A stretch of DNA of 16,303 bases, from the NCBI GenBank assembly GCA_900768735.1, contig CAAGDZ010000060.1, forward strand, positions 1 to 16,303, in the 5' to 3' direction. The translations under genes and the position numbers were made by a program. Shown here one piece after another: positions 1 to 6,384 of this stretch (positions are counted from its first letter, which is position 1; each line of letters begins with the position of its first letter). This stretch comes from Oscillospiraceae bacterium. GTDB taxonomy: Bacteria; Bacillota; Clostridia; Oscillospirales; Ruminococcaceae. The notes under the pieces were generated by a model, which did no database searches, had not been told where the DNA came from, and saw only the letters and a program-made list of their open reading frames with translations.

Positions 1-1
1 A

Positions 2-40
2 CACCGCAGCAGGAAGCAAAAATCCTGCTGCGGTGATTTT
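2..40. terminator. Strong hairpin terminator at left edge
   Basis: A perfect 13-bp stem (CACCGCAGCAGGA, 2-14, with its complement at 23-35) with an 8-nt loop is followed on the plus strand by ATTTTATT. The lipoprotein gene ends about 20 bases away on the minus strand, so the hairpin probably ends that transcript and also one arriving from the left. The minus-strand tail lies outside the window, so its T-richness cannot be judged. Confidence 0.75.
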
Positions 41-57
41 ATTCCGGTAAGGCTATA

Positions 58-489
58 TTATTCGGCGGGATTTGTTGTATCGCCTATTGTTGCAGTACCA
101 TTTTTCATAACATAGTCAAACTGATTTTCTCCTGCCTTTGCGGCGTAGCTGAGAGTTTCGTTTGCGCTGTCGTATTTGACGCTCATAGCAACCTTGCCCT
201 CTGCGTCGAGAACCTCAAAACCGTTTGACTTGAACTCGATTTTAAAGCTTGCTGTACCCTGTGCGTTGGTTGCTGTAACGTTATCATCGTTTACTGTCCA
301 GTTGAGTTCAAGCTCTTTTACGTCAATGCCTACTTCGTCTGCGTAAGTCGCAATCTCCTTGCCGTTGATTGAAAAAAGTGTCCAGTCACCCTTTACCTTG
401 CTCTTGTCAAGACCTGAGCAGGCAGTTGCGGCAAATGCCATTACTATTGCCATAACAGCGGCAAAAGCAATCTTCATAATTTTCTTCAT
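58..489 (-). CDS. Small secreted lipoprotein
   Basis: A 143-residue protein with a lipoprotein signal peptide: Lys2-Lys3, a hydrophobic stretch of about residues 7-22, and Cys24 in the context AATAC-SG (a relaxed lipobox). The mature part (KVKGDWTLFSINGKEI..., ending in acidic residues) looks like a small beta-rich, lipocalin-like domain of the kind found in many clostridial lipoproteins. That resemblance is weak and no function is claimed. I chose ATG at 489 rather than an ATG 120 bases upstream because GTGAGG sits just before it, the signal peptide starts there, and the upstream extension runs through a good promoter at 560-588. It is probably monocistronic, between the rubredoxin terminator and the terminator at 2-40. 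Confidence 0.85.
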   Translation of the reverse strand: MKKIMKIAFAAVMAIVMAFAATACSGLDKSKVKGDWTLFSINGKEIATYADEVGIDVKELELNWTVNDDNVTATNAQGTASFKIEFKSNGFEVLDAEGKVAMSVKYDSANETLSYAAKAGENQFDYVMKNGTATIGDTTNPAE

Positions 490-559
490 TTTGTTTACCT
501 CACGTTTTATATATGTATTTTTTGCCGTTTGACTATTTAAAATAACGGCAACGTTGGTA

Positions 560-588
560 ATTATATCATAATTGTAAAAATAAGCCAA
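560..588 (-). promoter_or_regulatory. Sigma-A promoter of the lipoprotein gene
   Basis: On the minus strand TTGGCT and a perfect TATAAT are separated by exactly 17 bases. Transcription would start near 553 and give a leader of about 64 bases before the ATG at 489. The leader contains a small inverted repeat (TGCCGTT...AACGGCA). Confidence 0.75.
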
Positions 589-663
589 TATTGCATATTC
601 AACAAACATTTTTACCGTTTTTTACGGTTTTTATATAATTTAAAACGATTTCATCACAGTAAT

Positions 664-690
664 AAACGGAGAGCCGCCGGCTCTCCGTTT
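664..690 (-). terminator. Terminator of the rubredoxin gene
   Basis: A 12-bp perfect stem (AAACGGAGAGCC with GGCTCTCCGTTT) with a 3-base loop, followed on the minus strand by TTTATTAC. It lies 38 bases after the rubredoxin stop and upstream of the lipoprotein promoter, so it separates the two transcripts. Confidence 0.85.
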
Positions 691-728
691 TGTGACTTTT
701 CATTTTGTTTTCCGACTTTTGGTCAGGC

Positions 729-881
729 TCAGTCCTTCTTAGTGAAAGCGTCCTTTCCCAGTCCGCATATCGGGCATACCCAGTCGTCCGGAATGTCCTC
801 AAAAGCAGTGCCCGGAGCGATACCGCCGTCGGGGTCGCCCTGCTCGGGGTCGTAAACATAACCGCATACACATTCGTACAT
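729..881 (-). CDS. rd: Rubredoxin (C-x-C variant knuckle)
   Basis: A 50-residue one-iron electron carrier of the cytoplasm. Rubredoxins accept electrons from NADH:rubredoxin oxidoreductases and pass them to superoxide reductases, rubrerythrins or flavodiiron proteins. The signature is clear: YVYDP at 8-12, GDPDGGIAPGT at 15-25, and DDWVCPICG at 32-40, which gives the second Cys pair (Cys36, Cys39). The first pair is Cys4-Val-Cys6-Gly, one residue shorter than the usual C-x2-C-G. The start has a perfect AAGGAGG about 8 bases upstream. It follows khpA by about 120 bases and ends in the hairpin at 664-690. No partner oxidoreductase is in the window. Family assignment is firm; whether the shortened knuckle changes iron binding is unknown. 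Confidence 0.95.
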   Translation of the reverse strand: MYECVCGYVYDPEQGDPDGGIAPGTAFEDIPDDWVCPICGLGKDAFTKKD

Positions 882-918
882 GATAAAATCCTCCTTGAAA
901 TTTTCTGTAAATGTTTAA

Positions 919-948
919 ACGGATGTCCGCTGTCATTGCGGCGTCCGT
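919..948 (-). other. Hairpin in the rubredoxin leader
   Basis: On the minus strand CCGC pairs with GCGG and is flanked by an outer ACGGA/TCCGT pair, with small internal bulges. It lies about 40 bases before the rubredoxin ATG. It has no T-tail, so I read it as a leader structure or processing site rather than a terminator. No convincing sigma-A promoter is seen just upstream, so the rubredoxin gene may be read through from khpA. Confidence 0.4.
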
Positions 949-980
949 AAATAACAGTATATAAATGCGTAAAATCAAAG

Positions 981-1003
981 CTGATTATACATTTTATAAT
1001 CAG
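981..1003 (-). terminator. AT-rich hairpin overlapping the khpA stop
   Basis: A perfect 9-bp inverted repeat (CTGATTATA/TATAATCAG, 5-base loop) overlaps the khpA stop codon. On the minus strand it is followed by CTTTGATTTT. The stem is almost all A-T pairs, so termination would be weak. It may only attenuate read-through into the rubredoxin gene. Confidence 0.35.
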
Positions 1004-1233
1004 TCGATTTCTACCATTACCTTCTGGTTGTATCTTACCGCGCCTGCGCGCATGATGGTGCGGATAGCCTTTGCTATTCTGCCCTGCTTGCCTATTACAC
1101 GTCCCATATCATTGGGAGCGACGTGCAGATGATATACAACGGTGCCGTCCTCTTTAGGCTCGTCAACCGTCACCTTGATGGCGGACTTGTCATCTACAAG
1201 GTCTTCCACCATAGTTATAAGCAACTTTTCCAT
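1000..1233 (-). CDS. khpA: KH-domain RNA-binding protein KhpA (YlqC)
   Basis: A 77-residue single type-II KH-domain protein. In related Firmicutes KhpA pairs with KhpB/Jag and binds many RNAs, affecting cell elongation and division. The KH signature is VAPNDMGRVIGKQGRIAKAI at about residues 38-57, with the RNA-gripping GxxG loop as G-K-Q-G. Length and the gene order rpsP-khpA match the conserved operon of Bacillus and Clostridia. The ATG at 1233 has AAGGAAAGG upstream. It is separated from rpsP by 114 bases holding a hairpin. In many relatives rimM, trmD and rplS follow; here a rubredoxin follows instead. Confidence 0.95.
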   Translation of the reverse strand: MEKLLITMVEDLVDDKSAIKVTVDEPKEDGTVVYHLHVAPNDMGRVIGKQGRIAKAIRTIMRAGAVRYNQKVMVEID

Positions 1234-1297
1234 TTATATCGTCCTTTCCTTAACATTACAAAGGAATAATCCGTCTGATAATCCGAGAATTAGCGGG

Positions 1298-1319
1298 AAA
1301 TGCAGGTAAGCCTGCATTT
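1298..1319 (-). other. Intercistronic hairpin between rpsP and khpA
   Basis: A perfect 9-bp stem (AAATGCAGG/CCTGCATTT, 4-base loop) lies in the 114-base gap, with a possible outer GAGAAT/ATTCTC pair. On the minus strand it is followed by CCCGC, not a T-run. An RNA-processing or mRNA-stability element is more likely than a terminator. Confidence 0.5.
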
Positions 1320-1347
1320 TCTCCGATTCTCTGCGTCTGTCCGTTAA

Positions 1348-1596
1348 TTACTTTTCAGCGGCAATCTTAAGCAGCTTCTTAACGGTGTCTGTAGGCTGTG
1401 CGCCGTTTGCAATCCACTTGTTTGCCTTTTCTGTATCGACAGAAATAACAGAAGGCTCCTTAGTGGGGTCATAGTAACCGATTTCTTCGATGAAACGGCC
1501 GTCTCTGGGGTAGCGTGAGTCAGCAACTACTATTCTGTAAAAAGGTGCTTTCTTTGCGCCCATACGTCTTAATCTGATTTTTACCATTTTGTTCAC
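1348..1596 (-). CDS. rpsP: 30S ribosomal protein S16
   Basis: An 82-residue ribosomal protein that stabilises 16S rRNA folding during 30S assembly. The N-terminus MVKIRLRRMGAKKAPFYRIVVADSR, with MNK in front, is the family signature. The middle carries GYYDPTKEP and the end carries WIANGAQPTDTVKKLL, both typical. The full length matches the family. AGGTGA lies 5 bases before the ATG. The gene sits between ffh and khpA as in other Firmicutes. The 74-base gap to ffh has two short hairpins (1618-1638 and 1653-1665) without T-tails, so co-transcription with ffh is expected. Confidence 0.97.
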   Translation of the reverse strand: MNKMVKIRLRRMGAKKAPFYRIVVADSRYPRDGRFIEEIGYYDPTKEPSVISVDTEKANKWIANGAQPTDTVKKLLKIAAEK

Positions 1597-1670
1597 CTCA
1601 TAAAATTTGTTTTAACCGATAACGTTTAAATTGTTATCAGTATTTATATCCAAGCGTAAAACGCTATGAA

Positions 1671-3023
1671 TTACTGCATCGGAAATCCGCCCATGCCGTT
1701 CATGGGGAATCTGGGGAATTTCTTCTTCTTTCCGCCCTTAAAGCCCATCTGCTTCATCATCTTCTGCATAGCTTCAAACTGCTTTAAGAGCTGGTTTACA
1801 TCCTCTACCTTTGTACCGCTGCCAGCGGCGATTCTGCGCTTGCGCTTTGCGTCAATAATCGACGGGCGTTCGCGCTCCTTTTTGGTCATCGAGGAGATAA
1901 TAGCCTTTGTGCGGTACATCTTCCGCTCGTCTATGTCCTCTTCCTTGACCTTGTTGCCGACACCCGGAATCATCTTGATAAGCGACGAGATACTGCCCAT
2001 CTTTTCAATCTGCTCAAACTGGGCGTACAGGTCGTTCATGTCGAATTTGTTTTCCTGCAGGCGCTTTGCGAGCTTTTCCTGCTCCTTTTCGTCAACGCTT
2101 ATCTTAGCCTTTTCGATAAGGGATAGCACGTCGCCCATGCCGAGTATTCTGTCTGCCATGCGGTTTGGGTGGAACTGCTCAAGGTCGTCGATTTTTTCTC
2201 CGACGCCCGCGAACTTTATCGGCTTGCCGGTTACCGACAGTACCGACAGCGCCGCACCGCCTCTGGTGTCACCGTCAAGCTTTGTAAGGATAACGCCGGT
2301 TATGTCAAGAAGCTCGTTGAAGGTTTTTGCCACGTTTACCGCGTCCTGACCGGTCATCGAGTCTACTACAAGCATAATTTCGTTAGGCTGAACGCTTGCC
2401 TTTATGTTTTTCAGCTCGTCCATCAGTTGCTCGTCTATGTGCAGACGACCCGCCGTATCAAGTATAACAACGTCAAAGCCGTTGTCCTTTGCATATTTTA
2501 TACCCTGCTCGGCTACCTTTACGGGGTCGGTCTTTCCTAGCTCAAACACCTTCGCGCCCGCCTGCTCGCCGACAACCTTGAGCTGGTCGATAGCCGCGGG
2601 ACGGTATATATCGCAGGCTACAAGCAAAGGCCGCCTGTTCTGCCCGCGCAGGTATTTTGCAAGCTTTGCGGTGTGGGTGGTTTTACCTGCACCCTGTAAA
2701 CCGCACATCATAATAATGCACGGCGGCTTTGACGGAAAGTCTATCCTTGCGGCGTCGCTTCCCATGAGCTTTATAAGCTCGTCATGCACTATATCTATAA
2801 CCTGCTGTGCAGGGGTGAGGCTGTTCATGACCTCGCTGCCTACTGCACGCTCGCTTACTTTTCCTACAAAGTCCTTTACGACAGGAAAGCTTACATCGGC
2901 CTCAAGCAATGCCATCTTTACCTCGCGCATCGCTTCCTTTACGTCCTTTTCGCTCAGCTTGCCGTGGTTTTTCAGCTTGCCGAATACCTTGCCCAGCTTG
3001 TCGGAAAGTCCCTCAAATGCCAT
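1671..3023 (-). CDS. ffh: Signal recognition particle GTPase Ffh (SRP54)
   Basis: A 450-residue cytoplasmic GTPase that binds SRP RNA and the signal sequences of nascent membrane proteins and docks with FtsY. Domains: N-domain helices (1 to about 90); G domain with the P-loop GLQGAGKTT at 108-116, DTAGR at 189-193 and TKLDGDTRGG at 247-256; and a Met-rich M domain (about 300-450) with RKRRIAAGSGT and the KQFEAMQKMMKQM segment. Length is normal. AAGGAGG stands 7 bases before the ATG. The gene follows ylxM closely, the usual pairing: ylxM and ffh are neighbours across the Firmicutes. No SRP RNA gene was recognised in the window. Confidence 0.98.
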   Translation of the reverse strand: MAFEGLSDKLGKVFGKLKNHGKLSEKDVKEAMREVKMALLEADVSFPVVKDFVGKVSERAVGSEVMNSLTPAQQVIDIVHDELIKLMGSDAARIDFPSKPPCIIMMCGLQGAGKTTHTAKLAKYLRGQNRRPLLVACDIYRPAAIDQLKVVGEQAGAKVFELGKTDPVKVAEQGIKYAKDNGFDVVILDTAGRLHIDEQLMDELKNIKASVQPNEIMLVVDSMTGQDAVNVAKTFNELLDITGVILTKLDGDTRGGAALSVLSVTGKPIKFAGVGEKIDDLEQFHPNRMADRILGMGDVLSLIEKAKISVDEKEQEKLAKRLQENKFDMNDLYAQFEQIEKMGSISSLIKMIPGVGNKVKEEDIDERKMYRTKAIISSMTKKERERPSIIDAKRKRRIAAGSGTKVEDVNQLLKQFEAMQKMMKQMGFKGGKKKKFPRFPMNGMGGFPMQ

Positions 3024-3053
3024 ATTTCCGCCTCCTTGCCGAAGATTATATCA

Positions 3054-3395
3054 TTAAATAGTCGCCCGTATCTTTTCTATGCAGTCCTTGATTTTACCGT
3101 GAGTGCTTTTGTCCTTGCAGATTGCTTCATCAGTCAGCTTGTCGAGCCGGTCGGTAAGCGCATAAAGCTCGCGGTATTTTTCCGCATATCCCAAGGTCTG
3201 CTCAAGCTGAAGCAGATAATCCTCCGCACTGCGTATGCACTTGTGCACACCCTGACGGGTTATGCCGAAGTTTTCGGCAATCTCGGTCAGCGACAAATCC
3301 TCGTTATAATAAAGGCTCAGCGTGTCGCTCTGCCTTTCGGTCAGCATTCCGCCGTATACGTCAAGCAGAATGGCTATATCCATATTTTTAGACAT
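3054..3395 (-). CDS. ylxM: YlxM, helix-turn-helix protein linked to SRP
   Basis: A 113-residue protein with a sigma-70 region 4-like helix-turn-helix: LTERQSDTLSLYYNEDLSLT at 18-37, then EIAENFGITRQGVHKCIR. The coiled C-terminus (about 60-113) is typical of the UPF0122/YlxM family. In streptococci YlxM modulates SRP activity rather than acting as a classic transcription factor. It lies 30 bases upstream of ffh in the same direction. The ATG at 3395 has AAAGGAG before it, and a near-consensus promoter lies at 3481-3508. It is the first gene of the operon ylxM-ffh-rpsP-khpA. Confidence 0.95.
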   Translation of the reverse strand: MSKNMDIAILLDVYGGMLTERQSDTLSLYYNEDLSLTEIAENFGITRQGVHKCIRSAEDYLLQLEQTLGYAEKYRELYALTDRLDKLTDEAICKDKSTHGKIKDCIEKIRATI

Positions 3396-3480
3396 AAAAC
3401 CGCTCCTTTCCTGCCGTAAGACTGTTTAATCAGCCGTATCGGGCGGTGTAATGCAAATCAGGTTTACACCCACCTAATAT

Positions 3481-3508
3481 ATTATACACATTTTTTTCGC
3501 CGTGTCAA
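3481..3508 (-). promoter_or_regulatory. Promoter of the ylxM-ffh-rpsP-khpA operon
   Basis: On the minus strand a perfect TTGACA and a perfect TATAAT are separated by 16 bases. The leader of about 80 bases contains an inverted repeat (GGTGTAA/TTACACC, 12-base loop, near 3450-3475) that could form a 5' UTR stem. Confidence 0.85.
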
Positions 3509-3724
3509 TAGCAATTTTTTATTTTGAGCAAAAAAAGGCGGGAATAGGCCGCTTTTGCCTTTACAGAAGCATTTGACGGCAGGTGGTTATGATTAGCTGC
3601 ACAATCGCCGTTAGAGCATATAGCAATAATGCACAAAGCGTCAGGGTTATATTAGCCGTTTTTTGTTTATATGCACAAAATTTGCGCTTTTTGTGAAAAA
3701 ATACTCCGTATGGGGTATAACACA

Positions 3725-3934
3725 AGGCGCTCAAAACAGTTTTATAATCAGAGGGGTAAACAGAACCTTTTCATTTCGGATTACATTTTTCTATATAAAC
3801 TGACAATTACCTCTTTCTGTATACGCTCCGCGGTTTGTTATCCGTCTCAGCGGGATAGTATTATTATACAAAGGAATATAACCCTCCTTTTTCTGCGGAG
3901 CGCCTACAGTAATATTTGTTGTAGGCGTTTTTTC
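3725..3934 (+). ncRNA. Candidate structured RNA of about 210 nt
   Basis: Several long-range complementarities lie on one strand. AGGCGCTC (3725-3732) pairs perfectly with GAGCGCCT (3898-3905). CGCTCCGC (3824-3831) pairs perfectly with GCGGAGCG (3895-3902). GAGGG near 3751 can pair with CCCTC near 3882. Internal hairpins are TGTATA...TATACA around 3818-3870 and TATCC/GGATA inside it. The 3' end is a proper terminator. A weak promoter candidate (TTGTGA, 19 bases, TATAAC at 3716-3721) would start transcription near the 5' pairing strand. The closed rod shape and length are compatible with a 6S-like regulatory RNA, but I do not recognise a known family, and its strands could equally form a switch. 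Coordinates are approximate. Confidence 0.4.
3901..3933 (+). terminator. Rho-independent terminator of the RNA candidate
   Basis: An 8-bp stem (CGCCTACA with TGTAGGCG, 11-base loop) is followed directly by six T residues. There is no plus-strand protein gene upstream, so it implies a non-coding transcript. Its 5' arm overlaps two other perfect pairings (see the RNA entry). Confidence 0.8.
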
Positions 3935-4103
3935 TTGACGCATTTCCTGCGCTTTGGTTTAAAAGAGATAAACGTAAGCGGAAATCCGTACTTTTATCTT
4001 TTATACGGTATGCGACAACAACGTCCGCTGTGGTGGACACGACATGAGCGATTATGATGTGAGATTATTCCGCTATACGGACGGAGCAGACCTTGCCTGA
4101 CCT

Positions 4104-5408
4104 TTATTTATCTTCTGCGGCAAATATCTCATAGGCTTTGTCTGTGACGATTTTGTCCGACAGACCGTAAACCGTATTGCTCAGCACATATTCTCCGTTA
4201 TTTATATACACCTCGATGAGATTTTTGCATACATAGATGTCAAGCCGACAGCCCTCTCTGATTTCGGGCGTGGTAAACACGCACCTGATTTCGGTATGAC
4301 CCGCAAAGACCTCCGAGCGGTCGGCGGTAATTCTGTTATCCGTGCGATATAGCCTGTACCCGCCGATATTTATTTCACCGCCGTTTTCAAGCTCAATACA
4401 AAGCTTATATCCGTTTGCCTGTGCCGCAGACGGTATTTTTTTTGAAAACAGTCCCGATACATCAGGGTGAGGTCGGAAATAAATGTGATTGTCTTTCACC
4501 TCGACGACTCTCGGTATGCAGAACATACCGATACGGTTCTTTTCAAACGGCTCGGGCATACGCGCCCACGCGATGATAACCCGTCGCCCCTCTTTATCGG
4601 TGCAGCTTTGCGGGGCGTAAAGGTCCTCGCCGCAGTCAAAGGGCAGTGTTCTGTCGGAGATGTTCATTTCGCCGGTTTCTTCACAAAAATCCGCAAACGC
4701 GCAGACAGTAACGGCATTGTAAGGCTTTTCGTCATTCAGATAGTCCATAGGCGAAAATACAACAACCCCACGGCCGTCCACGGTGAAATAATCGGGGCAC
4801 TCCCACATCCACCCCATGTTGTCCTTTTCGGCAAAGCTCAGGTACTCCCAGCTTATAAGGTCGGCGCTTTTGTAGAAAAGCAGTCTGCCCCTGCCGTTTG
4901 CCGTACTGCCCAGAACCATGAACCACGCGTCTTTTCCGCGCCATACCTTGGGGTCGCGGGTGTGGTTTTTACAGCCGGTGTTTTTATCTTCAATCGGCGG
5001 TATGACCGTAAATTTGCCGTTTATATTGTCAAAGTCGTAACCGTCATCAGAGATAACCGAAAGCTGTGCGGCGGTAAATTCATCATTATAGCAGGTGTTG
5101 ATATTATCGGGATTTTCCTCGGTATAATCTACACCTGTGTAAAAAATATGCAGTCTGCCGTCATGCTCTATTGCGCTGCCCGAAAAGCAGCCGCTTCGGT
5201 CAGCCCTTTTCGAGGGATAAAGCGCGATGTCTTTGTGCTCCCAGTGTGCAAGGTTGCGGCTTACCGCGTGACCCCAGTGCATCCTGCCCCATAGCGGGGC
5301 GTAGGGGAAATGCTGATAGAAAAGGTGATATTCGCCCTTGTAGAAAATAAACCCGTTAGGGTCGTTTATCCAGCCCCTCGGCGATTTTAAATGAATAGTG
5401 TCAGACAT
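4104..5408 (-). CDS. GH32 beta-fructosidase (sucrose/fructan hydrolase)
   Basis: A 434-residue glycoside hydrolase family 32 enzyme that releases fructose from sucrose, sucrose-6-phosphate or fructo-oligosaccharides. GH32 signposts in order: WINDPNG at 13-19 with nucleophile Asp16, FYQHFPYAPLWGRMHWGHA at about 30-48, FSGSA at 75-79, the RDP triad at 151-153 that stabilises the transition state, and WECPD at 202-206 with acid/base Glu203. A five-bladed propeller is followed by the C-terminal beta-sandwich ending in EVYINNGEYVLSN. There is no signal peptide, so it is cytoplasmic and should act on imported substrate. No PTS or ABC importer is nearby, so the substrate cannot be read from context. 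AGGAGGATATT precedes the ATG. Confidence 0.93.
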   Translation of the reverse strand: MSDTIHLKSPRGWINDPNGFIFYKGEYHLFYQHFPYAPLWGRMHWGHAVSRNLAHWEHKDIALYPSKRADRSGCFSGSAIEHDGRLHIFYTGVDYTEENPDNINTCYNDEFTAAQLSVISDDGYDFDNINGKFTVIPPIEDKNTGCKNHTRDPKVWRGKDAWFMVLGSTANGRGRLLFYKSADLISWEYLSFAEKDNMGWMWECPDYFTVDGRGVVVFSPMDYLNDEKPYNAVTVCAFADFCEETGEMNISDRTLPFDCGEDLYAPQSCTDKEGRRVIIAWARMPEPFEKNRIGMFCIPRVVEVKDNHIYFRPHPDVSGLFSKKIPSAAQANGYKLCIELENGGEINIGGYRLYRTDNRITADRSEVFAGHTEIRCVFTTPEIREGCRLDIYVCKNLIEVYINNGEYVLSNTVYGLSDKIVTDKAYEIFAAEDK

Positions 5409-5442
5409 AATATCCTCCGCTGAATTTATAGTGTTTTTTGCT

Positions 5443-5478
5443 TATACTCAGTATACTTTACGCACAGATAAAAGTCAA
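5443..5478 (-). promoter_or_regulatory. GH32 promoter with operator-like palindrome
   Basis: On the minus strand TTGACT (5473-5478) and TATACT (5450-5455) are 17 bases apart. The -10 box is part of a perfect palindrome, TATAC-TCA-GTATA (5443-5455), a plausible operator for a repressor that senses the sugar. No LacI-type regulator is encoded nearby, so the regulator is unknown. Confidence 0.75.
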
Positions 5479-5548
5479 CCGCGGGATATTTACAGTCATT
5501 CGCCGGATACAGACAAATTTCACGGTAAAATTTTACTTTACGCGGATG

Positions 5549-5582
5549 TGTCACGCTTCTGTCACGCTTTATATGCTATAAT
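5549..5582 (+). promoter_or_regulatory. Extended -10 promoter with two tandem 10-mers
   Basis: TGTCACGCTT occurs twice (5549-5558 and 5560-5569), offset by 11 bases, about one helical turn. It lies directly upstream of an extended -10 element TGC-TATAAT (5574-5582) that lacks a good -35 box. This is the arrangement expected of an activator-dependent promoter. It would drive the island starting at 5753 with a leader of about 160 bases. Confidence 0.6.
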
Positions 5583-5658
5583 CACGGAATATATTTGAGA
5601 ACGACGAGCAAACCGCCGTATATATAAAATTTTTTTTAGAAATTTTTCATAATTTTAA

Positions 5659-5686
5659 GCGCTTTATAAAAATTCATCGTATAAAT
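5659..5686 (+). promoter_or_regulatory. Putative ECF sigma promoter, site 1
   Basis: AGCGCTTT (5659-5666) and TCGTATAAA (5678-5686) lie 67-95 bases before the ATG at 5753. CGTA is the -10 core of several ECF sigma factors such as Bacillus SigW. The same two elements with identical spacing recur at 6896-6923 in front of the double-glycine peptide gene. A hairpin (ATAAGCA/TGCTTAT, 5686-5709) follows in the leader. It is probably recognised by the sigma factor encoded at 6385; this is inference. Confidence 0.5.
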
Positions 5687-5752
5687 AAGCAGAAAACAAA
5701 ATTGCTTATAACTTCTCGGCACAAACTGCCTCAATCGGAAAGGAAGATAATT

Positions 5753-5962
5753 ATGGAGAATACATTAAGAAGATTATTTGATTATCAGCGTTTTGAACAG
5801 AACGAAAGACTTGCGGCTCTGATAAATGACACGCAGGCTCGCTGCGGCGTCGAGCTTGACGATGACGCGCTTGAAAATATAGCTGCCGCGGGAGATTTTC
5901 ACAGTATGGATTTTACCGACAAAAAAGTCCGCAGGGAAAAGGACGGCGGACTGGATAATTAA
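5753..5962 (+). CDS. Small leader-like protein of the peptide island
   Basis: A 69-residue protein, MENTLRRLFDYQRFEQNERL at the N-terminus, then a stretch ELDDDALENIAAAGD (34-48) that resembles the end of Nif11/NHLP-type leader peptides (LSDEELEnVAGG) but with AAAG in place of GG. The tail (49-69) is charged and has no Cys/Ser/Thr-rich core, so it is probably not itself a matured peptide. From memory, similar small proteins sit next to NHLM-type secretion proteins in other gut clostridia; a search would have to confirm this. I chose the ATG at 5753 because GGAAAGGAAG precedes it. The upstream in-frame ATG at 5702 lies in AT-rich leader without a ribosome site. It is first in the island, 33 bases before the next gene. 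Confidence 0.75.
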   Translation: MENTLRRLFDYQRFEQNERLAALINDTQARCGVELDDDALENIAAAGDFHSMDFTDKKVRREKDGGLDN

Positions 5963-5995
5963 CGGCGGAACACAGGCAAAAATCAGGAGAAGCTT

Positions 5996-6363
5996 ATGAG
6001 CAACGATATTTTCAGAAAGAAAAGTCTGGACAGCTTTTCTTCACCCGAACAGCTGACGGATTATATAAAGGCATCAAACACCGGCGTATGGCTTGCGCTC
6101 GGGGCTGTTGTCGCGTTTCTTGTCGGAGTCTGCGTATGGGGGATTTCGGCAGGCTTGACACAAAGCTCACTGCGGCGGCAGAGAGTGAAAACGGAAAGCT
6201 GATTTGCTATATCAAAGAAAGCGACATAGAAAAAATAAACGGCAATATGACAGCGCAGATAAACGGAAATTCGTACGCGATAACCGATATTTCCGCTAAG
6301 CCGATAGCGGTAGAGGAGGGTTTTACGGATTTTTCGCCGAGCTTGTTGAACGGCAGAGAATAG
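5996..6363 (+). pseudogene. NHLM-type secretion protein, frameshifted and short
   Basis: The start codes for IFRKKSLDSFSSPEQL (5-20) followed by one membrane helix (about 31-50, VWLALGAVVAFLVGVCVWGI). This is the N-terminal signature of the HlyD-like 'NHLM bacteriocin system secretion protein'. The first frame then breaks and stops at 6202. The expected continuation (GRLDTKLTAAAESENGK...) lies in the next frame and runs to 6363. One base, a T in the TTT run at 6144-6146, would restore WGIFGRLDTKL. Restored, it would encode 122 residues with a periplasm-facing domain, much shorter than a true HlyD protein. AGGAGAAG precedes the ATG. It is either a real indel or a homopolymer sequencing error. 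Confidence 0.7.
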
Positions 6364-6384
6364 ACATCTGATAAGGAGAAATCA

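Larger units (their letters stand above)
3511..4103. other. Long region without a credible gene
   Basis: Between the ylxM promoter and the convergent end of the GH32 gene I see no coding sequence with a good start and family resemblance. The stretch holds a poorly paired T-tract near 3659-3664, the folded RNA candidate at 3725-3934, and a tiny open frame (MSDYDVRLFRYTDGADLA, 4044-4100) with only weak support. No clear terminator is seen just downstream of the GH32 stop. Confidence 0.5.

Noticed and set aside
981..1003. Paired TATAAT boxes in the palindrome as divergent promoters
   Set aside because: No -35 boxes at suitable distance on either strand; read as an AT-rich hairpin instead.
3535..3665. 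T-tract near 3659 with GACGGC/GCCGTT as a terminator
   Set aside because: The only possible stem is five to six pairs across about 75 bases, too weak to call.
3671..4057. Open frame of 128 codons on the plus strand in the long intergenic region
   Set aside because: It has no ribosome site, odd composition (many Cys, Phe, Arg) and no family resemblance, and it runs through the folded RNA and its terminator.
4044..4100. Tiny frame MSDYDVRLFRYTDGADLA before the GH32 end
   Set aside because: The residues look protein-like, but it is only 18 codons with a poor ribosome site; it may be a remnant of a lost gene.
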